Assembly: GCA_002343845.1 (NCBI GenBank)
Contig: DDSQ01000043.1
Span: 20,508-28,656, forward strand
Reading direction: 5' to 3'
Origin: Planctomycetes bacterium UBA2386
GTDB taxonomy: Bacteria > Planctomycetota > UBA1135 > UBA2386
Length of the DNA: 8,149 bases
Shown here: positions 1 to 5,630 of the stretch, piece by piece
How positions within the stretch are numbered: position 1 is the stretch's first letter
Layout of the letters: the number at the start of each line of letters is the position of its first letter
Translations under genes and position numbers: made by a program
Notes under the pieces: generated by a model
What the model was told of the DNA's origin: nothing
The model's database searches: none
What the model saw: only the letters and a program-made list of their open reading frames with translations

Positions 1-2
1 TT

Positions 3-25
3 GGGCGCGGCGAAGCCGCGCCAAA
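3..25 (-). terminator. GC-rich hairpin after the isomerase-like gene, possible terminator
   Basis: Positions 4-11 and 15-22 form a perfect 8-bp inverted repeat, all G/C, around a 3-base loop. It begins about seven bases after the stop codon of the minus-strand isomerase-like gene (stop at 29-31). Position and stem strength fit an intrinsic terminator of the hflK-hflC-isomerase operon. Only two or three bases remain beyond the stem before the window edge, and they are not a clear T-run on the minus strand, so the key U-tract cannot be judged. It could instead be an mRNA-stabilising stem or chance in GC-rich DNA. Confidence 0.4.
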
Positions 26-28
26 GCC

Positions 29-958
29 TCAGAACGAATCGGCGTCGCGGTAACGCGCGATCAGCGCGCGTTCGCCTTCCCGCCCCGGCTCCGCGTTGCC
101 GTGCTCCATGCCGACGATGCCGGTGAAGCCCTTCTTGTGCACGTGGCGGAAGACGTTCTTGTAGTTGATCTCGCCGGTGCCCGGCTCGTTGCGGCCCGGG
201 TTGTCGCCGACCTGCAGGTAGGCGATCTCCTCCCACGCGCGGTCGAGGTTGGGGATCAGGTTCCCCTCCGTGATCTGCTGGTGGTAGAGGTCGTCGAGGA
301 TCTTGCAGTGCTTGCTGCCGACGGCGCGGCAGATCGCGTAGGCCTGCGGGACCTTGGTCAGGTACAGGTTCGGGTGGTCGCGGAAGTTGAGCGGCTCGAG
401 CACCATCACCAGCTCGCTGCCGGCCTTGTCGATCACTTCGCAGCAGCGCTTCAGCAGGTCGACGCAGTTGGTGAACTGGTAACCCTCGTCCTGCCGCGGG
501 TCGATCGCTCCGGGCACCACCGTGCACCAGCGCGCCGCCACGCGCTTGCCGATCTCGACGGCGCGCGTGATGTCGGCGAGCACGCGGTCGCGCATGTCGG
601 CGGCGCCCGACGCGAACGTCGGTTTGCCGAAGTCGCCATGCGCGACGAACACGCCCATCGCGATGCCGCACTTCTGCATCTTCGCGGCGAGCGCTTCCTG
701 CACGGCCACCTCGCGGCCCGGCATGCCGTTGTCCTCCCAGGCGACGAAGCCCTCGTCGGCCGCGAACTGCAGCTGGTCGACGAGCTCCTTGGCGTGGTGG
801 CGGAACATGCCGAAGTGCGGCGCGTAGCGCAGCTGGAACGGCTTGCCCGCGCCCTTGGCTTCCTGGGGCTTGGGATCCTGGGCGCGCGGGGCGCCGGTGG
901 CGCCGAGAGCGGCCGCGCCCGTTGCGGTCGCGGTCGCGAGGAATGTGCGGCGGTGCAT
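29..958 (-). CDS. Tat-exported hydroxypyruvate isomerase-like TIM-barrel protein
   Basis: A 309-residue protein of the xylose-isomerase-like TIM-barrel superfamily, closest in motif pattern to hydroxypyruvate isomerase (Hyi; hydroxypyruvate to tartronate semialdehyde). The N-terminus carries a twin-arginine signal: RRTFL at residues 3-7, an Ala/Gly/Thr-rich hydrophobic stretch to about 23, and a probable cleavage site after PRA (about 24-26). The barrel follows from residue 42. Likely metal and catalytic residues are E188 (in LEPLN), D223 and H226 (in DDLYH), Q249 and E285 (in GMEHG). The Hyi-like segment GRNEPGTGEINY lies at 255-266. The start ATG at 958 overlaps the hflC TGA by one base (TGATG). 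A purine-rich ribosome-binding site, GGGAGGAG (968-975), lies inside the hflC 3' end, indicating translational coupling. Classical Hyi is cytoplasmic, so the export signal suggests another substrate, perhaps a sugar or ketosugar outside the inner membrane. Family membership is secure; the reaction is not. Confidence 0.88.
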   Translation of the reverse strand: MHRRTFLATATATGAAALGATGAPRAQDPKPQEAKGAGKPFQLRYAPHFGMFRHHAKELVDQLQFAADEGFVAWEDNGMPGREVAVQEALAAKMQKCGIAMGVFVAHGDFGKPTFASGAADMRDRVLADITRAVEIGKRVAARWCTVVPGAIDPRQDEGYQFTNCVDLLKRCCEVIDKAGSELVMVLEPLNFRDHPNLYLTKVPQAYAICRAVGSKHCKILDDLYHQQITEGNLIPNLDRAWEEIAYLQVGDNPGRNEPGTGEINYKNVFRHVHKKGFTGIVGMEHGNAEPGREGERALIARYRDADSF

Positions 959-1905
959 CACTTCGTGCTCCTCCCGAGCAACTCGAACAGGTCGCTGTCC
1001 GTGGACAAGATCATGTTGGTGCGTGCGCCGAGAACGGTGCGGTAGGTCTCGAGCGTCTTGAGGAAGCCGTAGAAGTCGCGCGCCTCGGGGCTCTGGTCGT
1101 AGGCCTCGGCGTAGATGCGCGTGGCCTCGGCGTCGGCGGAGCCGCGCAGCTCCTGCACCTGCTTGTAGGCGACCGACTCGACCTCGCGCAGCTTGCGTTC
1201 CTTGCGGCCCAGGATGCGCGCGGCCTCGCCTTCGCCTTCGCTGCGGAAGCGCTGCGCGATCTGCTCGCGCTCGCTGGTCATGCGCTGGTAGATCGTCGTC
1301 AGCACGTCGGCGTTGTAGTTGACGCGCTTGATGCGCACGTCGAGCAACGCGATGCCGAGCGGCACCAGCTTCGGCGCCGAGGCCTCGAGGATGTCCTTCT
1401 CGATCGCCTTGCGCCCGCGCGTCGCGCGGCGCAGGCCGCTGGTGGCGCCGGCCTGGCCGCCGGCATCGGCCGGGGCGGTGCGGTCCTTGTCGCTGCGCAC
1501 GACCTCGATCAGGTCGTGGCTGGCGACCGCCGCCCGCGTCTCGCTGCCGACGATGTCCTCGAGCCGCGACTGTGCGCTGCGTTCGTCGCGCAGCGCGACG
1601 AAGAACTTCGCCGCGTCGGTGATCTGCCAGCGGCCGAAGGTGTCGACCTCGATGTAGGTCTTGTCCTTGGTCGGCATGCGCACGGTCGGGCCGTCGAACT
1701 CGAGCACGCGCTTCTCGATGCGGTGCACGTCCTGCACGAACGGCGTCTTCCAGTGCAGGCCGGCCTCGGTGACGGGGTCGCCGACCGGAGCGCCGAACTG
1801 GGTCAGGATCACGATCTCGGTCTCGCGCACGGTGTAGAAGGCGCCGCCCATGACGAGCAGCAGGAACACCACGACGAGCGCGATCAGGTAGCGCGCGAAC
1901 TTCAC
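958..1905 (-). CDS. hflC: HflC, SPFH-domain modulator of FtsH protease
   Basis: A 315-residue SPFH/band-7 protein, near the usual HflC length (334 in E. coli). One N-terminal membrane anchor spans about residues 6-24. The SPFH domain follows (VRETEIVILTQFG at 26-38, then AGLHWKTPF at 48-56). A charged helical region from about 205 to 270 contains the typical YQRMTSEREQIAQRFRSEG stretch (206-224). The C-terminal FYGFLKTLETYR (278-289) and STDSDLFELL (301-310) are characteristic of HflC rather than HflK. HflC pairs with HflK in a large membrane assembly around FtsH that restricts or steers membrane-protein degradation. The start is GTG at 1905, overlapping the hflK TGA by four bases (GTGA), with a strong Shine-Dalgarno GGAGGT (1911-1916) five bases upstream. 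The segment at about 139-167 is rich in Ala, Gly, Arg and Asp and looks like a poorly conserved linker. ftsH itself is not in the window. Confidence 0.95.
   Translation of the reverse strand: MKFARYLIALVVVFLLLVMGGAFYTVRETEIVILTQFGAPVGDPVTEAGLHWKTPFVQDVHRIEKRVLEFDGPTVRMPTKDKTYIEVDTFGRWQITDAAKFFVALRDERSAQSRLEDIVGSETRAAVASHDLIEVVRSDKDRTAPADAGGQAGATSGLRRATRGRKAIEKDILEASAPKLVPLGIALLDVRIKRVNYNADVLTTIYQRMTSEREQIAQRFRSEGEGEAARILGRKERKLREVESVAYKQVQELRGSADAEATRIYAEAYDQSPEARDFYGFLKTLETYRTVLGARTNMILSTDSDLFELLGRSTK
968..975 (-). promoter_or_regulatory. Ribosome-binding site of the isomerase-like gene
   Basis: The minus strand reads GGGAGGAG within the 3' end of hflC, nine bases before the ATG at 958. It selects that ATG, which produces the full twin-arginine signal, over any in-frame extension into hflC. 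Confidence 0.8.
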
Positions 1906-2873
1906 TTGCCACCTCCTGCCGCAGCGCTCTTCACCATCGGCAGCAGCTGCGTCACCGAGGCGTCGACGATCCAGGTGTCGGCGAGGGCTGGCAGCACGTC
2001 GCGCATCGTCTCGAGGTAGAGGCGCTTCCTGGTCACCGCTGGCGCCTTCACGTACTCCGCGAGCATTGCCCGGAACGCGGCGACGTCGCCGAGCGCCTCG
2101 TTGACGCGCTTCTGGCGGTAGCCCTCGGCCTCGCTGAGTTTCTGCTCGGCCTGGCCCTCGGCGCGTGGCACGACCTTGTTGTAGTCACCGTTGGCGACGT
2201 TGATCATGCTCTCGCGGTCCTGCTGCGCCTTGTTGACCGCGTTGAACGAGTTCTGCACGGGACCGGGCGGATTGACGTTCTTGAGCTGCAACTGGTCGAT
2301 CGTGACGCCGAGCTGGTAGGCCTGCGTCAGCTCGGACAACCGCGCGGCGGCGACCGTCTCGATGTCCTGGCGGCCGACGGTGATGACCTCGTCGACGGTG
2401 CGGTCGCCGACGACTTCGCGCATGACGGCTTCGCTGAGATCGCGCAGCGTCTGGCCGGGGAAGCGCACGTGGAACAGGTAGAGGCGCGGGTCACTGACGC
2501 GGTACTGGACGACCCACTCGACGAGCGCGGCGCTGAGGTCGCCGGTGACCATGCTCTTCTCGACCTCGGGCTCCTCGGGTACCTGGTCCTCGTTGTTGTA
2601 CTCGCGACTGCCGAAGCCGAACTCGAGCTTGAGCTGGCGCTTGACCGGCAGCGTCCACACCTCGTCGACGCCGAACGGCACCTTGAAGTGCAGGCCGGGG
2701 TCCTTCGTCGCGCTGTAGCGGCCGAAGCGGAGCACGACGCCGACCGAATCGGAGGGGACCGTGTAGTAGGTCGTGAAGATGCCGATCAGCAGCAGCAGGA
2801 CCGGGATCACGACGCGCAGGATGCGGAAGCGGGACCAGTCAGGGCCGCCGCGAACGAGGATTGGACCGGGCAT
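1902..2873 (-). CDS. hflK: HflK, SPFH-domain modulator of FtsH protease
   Basis: A 323-residue SPFH/band-7 protein and partner of HflC. A short N-terminus precedes one membrane anchor (about residues 18-38). The SPFH domain begins at VGVVLRFGRYS (44-54) with PGLHFKVPF (59-67). A Glu-rich insertion lies at about 91-106. Typical HflK features follow: VQYRVSDPRLYLF (122-134), the Pro-rich NPPGPVQNSFNAV (201-213), VVPRAEGQAEQ (234-244) and EYVKAPAVTRKRLYLETM (273-290). The start chosen is ATG at 2873, which gives a compact protein with a natural anchor. No Shine-Dalgarno is visible before it, because the upstream bases are C-rich. An in-frame ATG at 2984 would add 37 residues, but it too lacks a binding site. 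Usual HflK proteins carry a longer Gly-rich cytosolic N-terminus, so the start is uncertain. The 3' end encodes the ribosome-binding site for hflC, consistent with coupled, balanced synthesis of the pair. Confidence 0.94.
   Translation of the reverse strand: MPGPILVRGGPDWSRFRILRVVIPVLLLLIGIFTTYYTVPSDSVGVVLRFGRYSATKDPGLHFKVPFGVDEVWTLPVKRQLKLEFGFGSREYNNEDQVPEEPEVEKSMVTGDLSAALVEWVVQYRVSDPRLYLFHVRFPGQTLRDLSEAVMREVVGDRTVDEVITVGRQDIETVAAARLSELTQAYQLGVTIDQLQLKNVNPPGPVQNSFNAVNKAQQDRESMINVANGDYNKVVPRAEGQAEQKLSEAEGYRQKRVNEALGDVAAFRAMLAEYVKAPAVTRKRLYLETMRDVLPALADTWIVDASVTQLLPMVKSAAAGGGK
1911..1916 (-). promoter_or_regulatory. Ribosome-binding site fixing the hflC GTG start
   Basis: The minus strand reads GGAGGT here, five bases before the GTG at 1905. 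It lies within the last codons of hflK, so it decides the non-ATG start and supports translational coupling. Confidence 0.85.
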
Positions 2874-3074
2874 GGGGGAGGCTTGTACCGGCGAACTCGG
2901 CTCCGGCCTACGTAGACCCGGGAACACCGGTTTGGTCCGGCGGGGACCTTCGGCGGCGTCGCGCGCCGCGGCGGCGCTGCGCATGCAGGAATCTGTGCGG
3001 GCCGGGCTGTCGTCGGCTGCTCGGCTCGGCAAGACTGTGCGACAGCCCGTTCCTCCCTGCTCCAGGCAACACCC
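2874..3074. promoter_or_regulatory. Divergent intergenic region between hflK and the epimerase operon
   Basis: This 201-bp non-coding stretch must hold the promoters of both the leftward hflK operon and the rightward epimerase operon. I see no convincing sigma-70 -35/-10 pair on either strand; the region is GC-rich with only short A/T patches. It contains an 8-bp palindrome CTACGTAG (2908-2915) and a perfect 10-bp inverted repeat (3003-3012 and 3040-3049, described separately). Reading frames run through it on both strands, but they look like the usual extensions of high-GC ORFs. Confidence 0.6.
3003..3049. repeat. Perfect 10-bp inverted repeat, candidate operator or leader stem
   Basis: CGGGCTGTCG at 3003-3012 is matched exactly by its reverse complement CGACAGCCCG at 3040-3049, with a 27-base spacer. 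As RNA the stem gains an eleventh U-G pair (3013 with 3039). The right arm ends 25 bases before the epimerase ATG. It could be a paired half-site for a regulator, or a stem in the leader of the plus-strand mRNA. The spacer contains a short TCGGCT(G/C) tandem repetition. The symmetry is directly visible; the function is inferred. Confidence 0.55.
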
Positions 3075-3962
3075 ATGCACCTCTCCACCCACAACTGGAT
3101 GCGCGCCGAACCGCTCGAGGTCACGCTGCGCCGGATCAAGCGACTCGGTTTCGAGAGCATCGAGATCAGCGGCGAGCCCAAGCAGTACGACACCAAGACG
3201 TCGCGGCCGCTGCTGAAGCAGCACGGCATCCGCTGCTGGGGCGCCGTGACGCTGACGCTCGGCGAACGCAACCTCGCCGCCAGCAACGAAGCGCAGCGCG
3301 CCAAGTCCGTCGACTACGTGAAGTCGGTCGTGACGATGGTGAAGGAACTCGAAGGGCACGAGATCACGATCGTGCCGGCGACGGTCGGCAAGATCGTTCC
3401 GGACAGCACGCCCGAGCTCGAGTGGAAGTGGGTCGTGCAGGGGCTGAAGGAGGTCTACGGCTACGCCAAGCAGTGCGGCGTGCGCATGGCGATCGAGCCG
3501 CTGAACCGCTTCGAGACCTACTTCCTGAACCGCGCCGACCAGGCGCTTCGCCTCGCCGAAGAAGTGGGCCCCGACTGCGGCGTGTGCCTCGACGTGTTCC
3601 ACATGAACATCGAGGAGGTCGACATGTTCGCGGCGATCAAGAAGGTCGGCAAACGGCTCGTCGACGTGCACGTCGCCGAGAACAACCGTCTGGCGCCCGG
3701 CATGGGCAACGTCGACTGGAAGAAGCTGGTGATGACGCTGCGCGCCGCCGGCTACGACGGGGCGCTGACGATGGAGTCGGTGGCGCCGGTGGATCGCACG
3801 CCGATGTCGCCGTGGCCGAACCAGGTCGAGAAGAACCCGGTCGACATCCCGCCCGAGCAGCTGAAGTTCATCCAGGACCACGGCAGCTCGCTGCTCAGCG
3901 AGGCCTTCTACACGATGCTGTACGAGACGGCGTCGAAGACCCTGCTGCCGCTGATCCGCTGA
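3075..3962 (+). CDS. Ketose 3-epimerase (D-tagatose/D-allulose 3-epimerase type)
   Basis: A 295-residue cytoplasmic TIM-barrel protein with no signal peptide, of normal length for the family. The active-site set of D-tagatose and D-allulose (psicose) 3-epimerases is complete. Divalent-metal ligands are E141, D173, H199 and E234; substrate and catalytic partners are E147, H176 and R205. The spacings between H199, R205 and E234 and between D173, H176 and H199 equal those of characterised family members. Diagnostic strings are NRFETYFLN (144-152), LDVFHMNIEE (172-181) and ENNRLAPG (202-209). The expected reaction is Mn- or Co-dependent epimerisation at C3 of a free ketose. Substrate range in this family is broad, so a keto-sugar derivative is possible. 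It is the first gene of a plus-strand operon, 11 bases from the next gene. Only a weak binding site (AGG at 3064-3066) precedes the ATG. Many genomes annotate such genes simply as sugar phosphate isomerase or hydroxypyruvate isomerase. Confidence 0.88.
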   Translation: MHLSTHNWMRAEPLEVTLRRIKRLGFESIEISGEPKQYDTKTSRPLLKQHGIRCWGAVTLTLGERNLAASNEAQRAKSVDYVKSVVTMVKELEGHEITIVPATVGKIVPDSTPELEWKWVVQGLKEVYGYAKQCGVRMAIEPLNRFETYFLNRADQALRLAEEVGPDCGVCLDVFHMNIEEVDMFAAIKKVGKRLVDVHVAENNRLAPGMGNVDWKKLVMTLRAAGYDGALTMESVAPVDRTPMSPWPNQVEKNPVDIPPEQLKFIQDHGSSLLSEAFYTMLYETASKTLLPLIR

Positions 3963-3973
3963 CCGGGGCGCTC

Positions 3974-5137
3974 GTGAAGATCCGTTCCGTCGACGCCGCC
4001 TGGCTGCACTGCCCGCTCGACGCGGCCAAGCAGCACGTCTCCGACTTCGGCCGCATCGCTGCGTTCGACGCGGTGCTCGTCACCGTCACGACCGAGGACG
4101 GCCTCGTCGGCCATGGCGAAGCCAAGCCCGCGGTCGGCAGTGCCGGCAACGGCGCGGCGCTGGTCGCGATCGTCGAACGCGAGCTGCGGCCGCTGCTGGT
4201 CGGTCAGGATGCGCGGCACATCGGCCGCGCGTGGTCGCGCATGTACAACGGAGTGCGGGCGGGGCTGGCCGAACGTTCGGGCCGCGCGATGCCGGTGCTC
4301 GGTCGTCGCGGCGTGCACACCGCGGCGATGAGTGGCGTCGATCTCGCCCTGTGGGATCTCGCCGGCAAGGCCCGTGGCTGTTCGGTGCTCGACCTGCTCG
4401 GCGGGCCGTGCCGCGACACGGTGCTCGGCTACGCCAGCGGCGGCTGGGCCGATGCCGCGTCGATCGGCGAAGAACTGGGGCGCTACACGGCGCAGGGCTT
4501 CCGCGCCGCGAAGATGCGCATCGGCGCGATGGACGCCAGCGTCGAGGCGAGCCTCGCGCGGGTCGCCGCGGCGCGGCGCGCGATCGGTCCCGGCGTCGAC
4601 CTGATGGTCGATGCGCACGGCACGATGAACGTCGCCGAGGCCAAACGCTTCTGTGCCGGGGCGGCAGCGCTCGGCCTGCGCTTCGTCGAAGAACCGGTCG
4701 CCTCCGACGACCGGGCAGGCCTCGCCGAGGTGCGCGCCGCGAGCCCGGTGGCGATCGCCGCCGGCGAGAGCGAAGCCGCCGCGTTCGACTTCGCCGAACT
4801 GCTCGAGCGCCGCGCGATCGACGTGCTACAGCCCGACCTCGCGATCGCCGGCGGGCTCAGCGAGGGGCTGCGCATCGCTGCGCTGGCCTACGCGCACCGG
4901 CTCGAACTGGCGCCGCACTGCTGGGGCTCGGCGATCTCGTTCCAGGCCGCTCGCACGCTGGCGTTCGCCAGTCCGGCCGGGGTGCTGGTCGAGGTGCCGA
5001 TGGGCGGAGCGCCGCTGCTGCGCGAGATGGCGGCGATCGACCTCGCGCTGCACGACGGCATGCTGCGGCCACCGACCGGGCCGGGTTTTGGCGTCGTGCC
5101 CGATCCCGCGTTCGTGCGTCGCTGCACGGTGACCTGA
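3974..5137 (+). CDS. Mandelate racemase/muconate lactonizing enzyme family, probable acid-sugar dehydratase
   Basis: A 387-residue enolase-superfamily protein. A capping domain (about 1-125) is followed by a modified TIM barrel. Metal ligands are D213 (VDAHG), E239 (VEEP) and E265 (AGES), with the same 26- and 52-residue offsets from D213 as in mandelate racemase. A KxR motif (K180-M-R182) occupies the position of the usual KxK base. A D288-H315 pair (QPD and PHCWGS) with 27-residue spacing is the second acid/base dyad. This places it in the mandelate racemase subgroup, whose members mostly dehydrate aldonic or aldaric acids to 2-keto-3-deoxy acids. The specific acid cannot be read from sequence, and a racemase or other dehydratase remains possible. 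The start is GTG at 3974, with a weak GGGG (3965-3968) ahead. It lies 11 bases after the epimerase stop, so the two are very likely co-transcribed. Confidence 0.88.
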   Translation: MKIRSVDAAWLHCPLDAAKQHVSDFGRIAAFDAVLVTVTTEDGLVGHGEAKPAVGSAGNGAALVAIVERELRPLLVGQDARHIGRAWSRMYNGVRAGLAERSGRAMPVLGRRGVHTAAMSGVDLALWDLAGKARGCSVLDLLGGPCRDTVLGYASGGWADAASIGEELGRYTAQGFRAAKMRIGAMDASVEASLARVAAARRAIGPGVDLMVDAHGTMNVAEAKRFCAGAAALGLRFVEEPVASDDRAGLAEVRAASPVAIAAGESEAAAFDFAELLERRAIDVLQPDLAIAGGLSEGLRIAALAYAHRLELAPHCWGSAISFQAARTLAFASPAGVLVEVPMGGAPLLREMAAIDLALHDGMLRPPTGPGFGVVPDPAFVRRCTVT

Positions 5138-5148
5138 GACTGCGACCC

Positions 5149-5154
5149 GAGGAG
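5149..5154 (+). promoter_or_regulatory. Ribosome-binding site fixing the GTG start of the VOC gene
   Basis: GAGGAG lies five bases before the GTG at 5160, inside the 22-base gap after the dehydratase stop. It is the clearest binding site in the plus-strand operon. Confidence 0.8.
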
Positions 5155-5159
5155 CTGTC

Positions 5160-5630
5160 GTGACCGACTTCCAACTGCACCACGTCAACGTCAACGTCGA
5201 CAACCTCGACGCGGCCGTCGCGTTCTACCGCGACGTGATCGGACTGCCGCTCGATGCCACGCCCGACCAGGGCTTCCGTTCGCAGTTCTTCCGCCTCGGC
5301 GCCACGCAGCAGATCCACATGAACGAGATCGCGGACAGCCACCAGTTCCGCGGCCACTTCTGCATCGTCGCGCCCGACTTCCCGGCCGTGTTCCGCCGCG
5401 CCAAGCAGGCCGGCGCGATCGACTGCAAGCCGTGGGGGCGCGTGCGCCGTCTGCCGTCGGGCGCGATGCAGATGTTCGTGCGCGATCCGGCCGGCAACCT
5501 GGTCGAGATCTCGAGCGCGCGCGATGCGGTGATCGATCCGGCGTTGTTCGCCGACGAACTGGTCGAGCCGAAGCCCGGCACCTACCGCATGGCGCCCGGC
5601 GCCGCCGTCGGCCGGCACGAGTCGCCGTGA
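5160..5630 (+). CDS. VOC (glyoxalase/bleomycin-resistance fold) metalloprotein
   Basis: A 156-residue single-domain vicinal-oxygen-chelate protein made of two beta-alpha-beta-beta-beta modules. The first opens with LHHVNVNVDNLDAAVAFYRD (6-25); the second is around GHFCIVAPDFPAVFRRAKQAG (65-85) with VRDPAGNLVEIS (107-118). Likely metal ligands are H8, H66 and E116, the H/H/E arrangement of the FosA/dioxygenase side of the superfamily. A tail of about 35 residues (122-156), rich in Pro and acidic residues, extends beyond the fold. Members include glyoxalase I, extradiol dioxygenases, epimerases and thiol transferases, so the reaction is open. In this operon an isomerase or lyase step on a sugar-acid product, or detoxification of an aldehyde, are both plausible. 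The start is GTG; the stop overlaps the next gene by four bases. Confidence 0.85.
   Translation: MTDFQLHHVNVNVDNLDAAVAFYRDVIGLPLDATPDQGFRSQFFRLGATQQIHMNEIADSHQFRGHFCIVAPDFPAVFRRAKQAGAIDCKPWGRVRRLPSGAMQMFVRDPAGNLVEISSARDAVIDPALFADELVEPKPGTYRMAPGAAVGRHESP

Noticed and set aside
101..1045. Plus-strand open frame of about 314 codons opposite the isomerase-like gene
   Set aside because: It is fully antisense to a gene with intact motifs, a signal peptide and a ribosome-binding site; its composition is typical of a shadow frame.
922..2019. Plus-strand open frame of about 365 codons opposite hflC
   Set aside because: It lies antisense to a clear hflC, and its product is a low-complexity Ala/Leu/Arg/Asp mix without a fold signature; a typical high-GC shadow.
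2934..2948. Small inverted repeat GGTCC/GGACC in the divergent region
   Set aside because: Five-base arms with a five-base gap are too short to distinguish from chance.
2961..2980. Self-complementary GC run (CGCCGCGGCG) in the divergent region
   Set aside because: Short G/C-only palindromes are expected often at this base composition; nothing else supports a site here.
2874..3881. Minus-strand frame open upstream of hflK across the intergenic region and the epimerase
   Set aside because: It is antisense to a well-supported epimerase and encodes His/Arg/Asp-rich sequence with no family features; hflK homology begins only near 2873.
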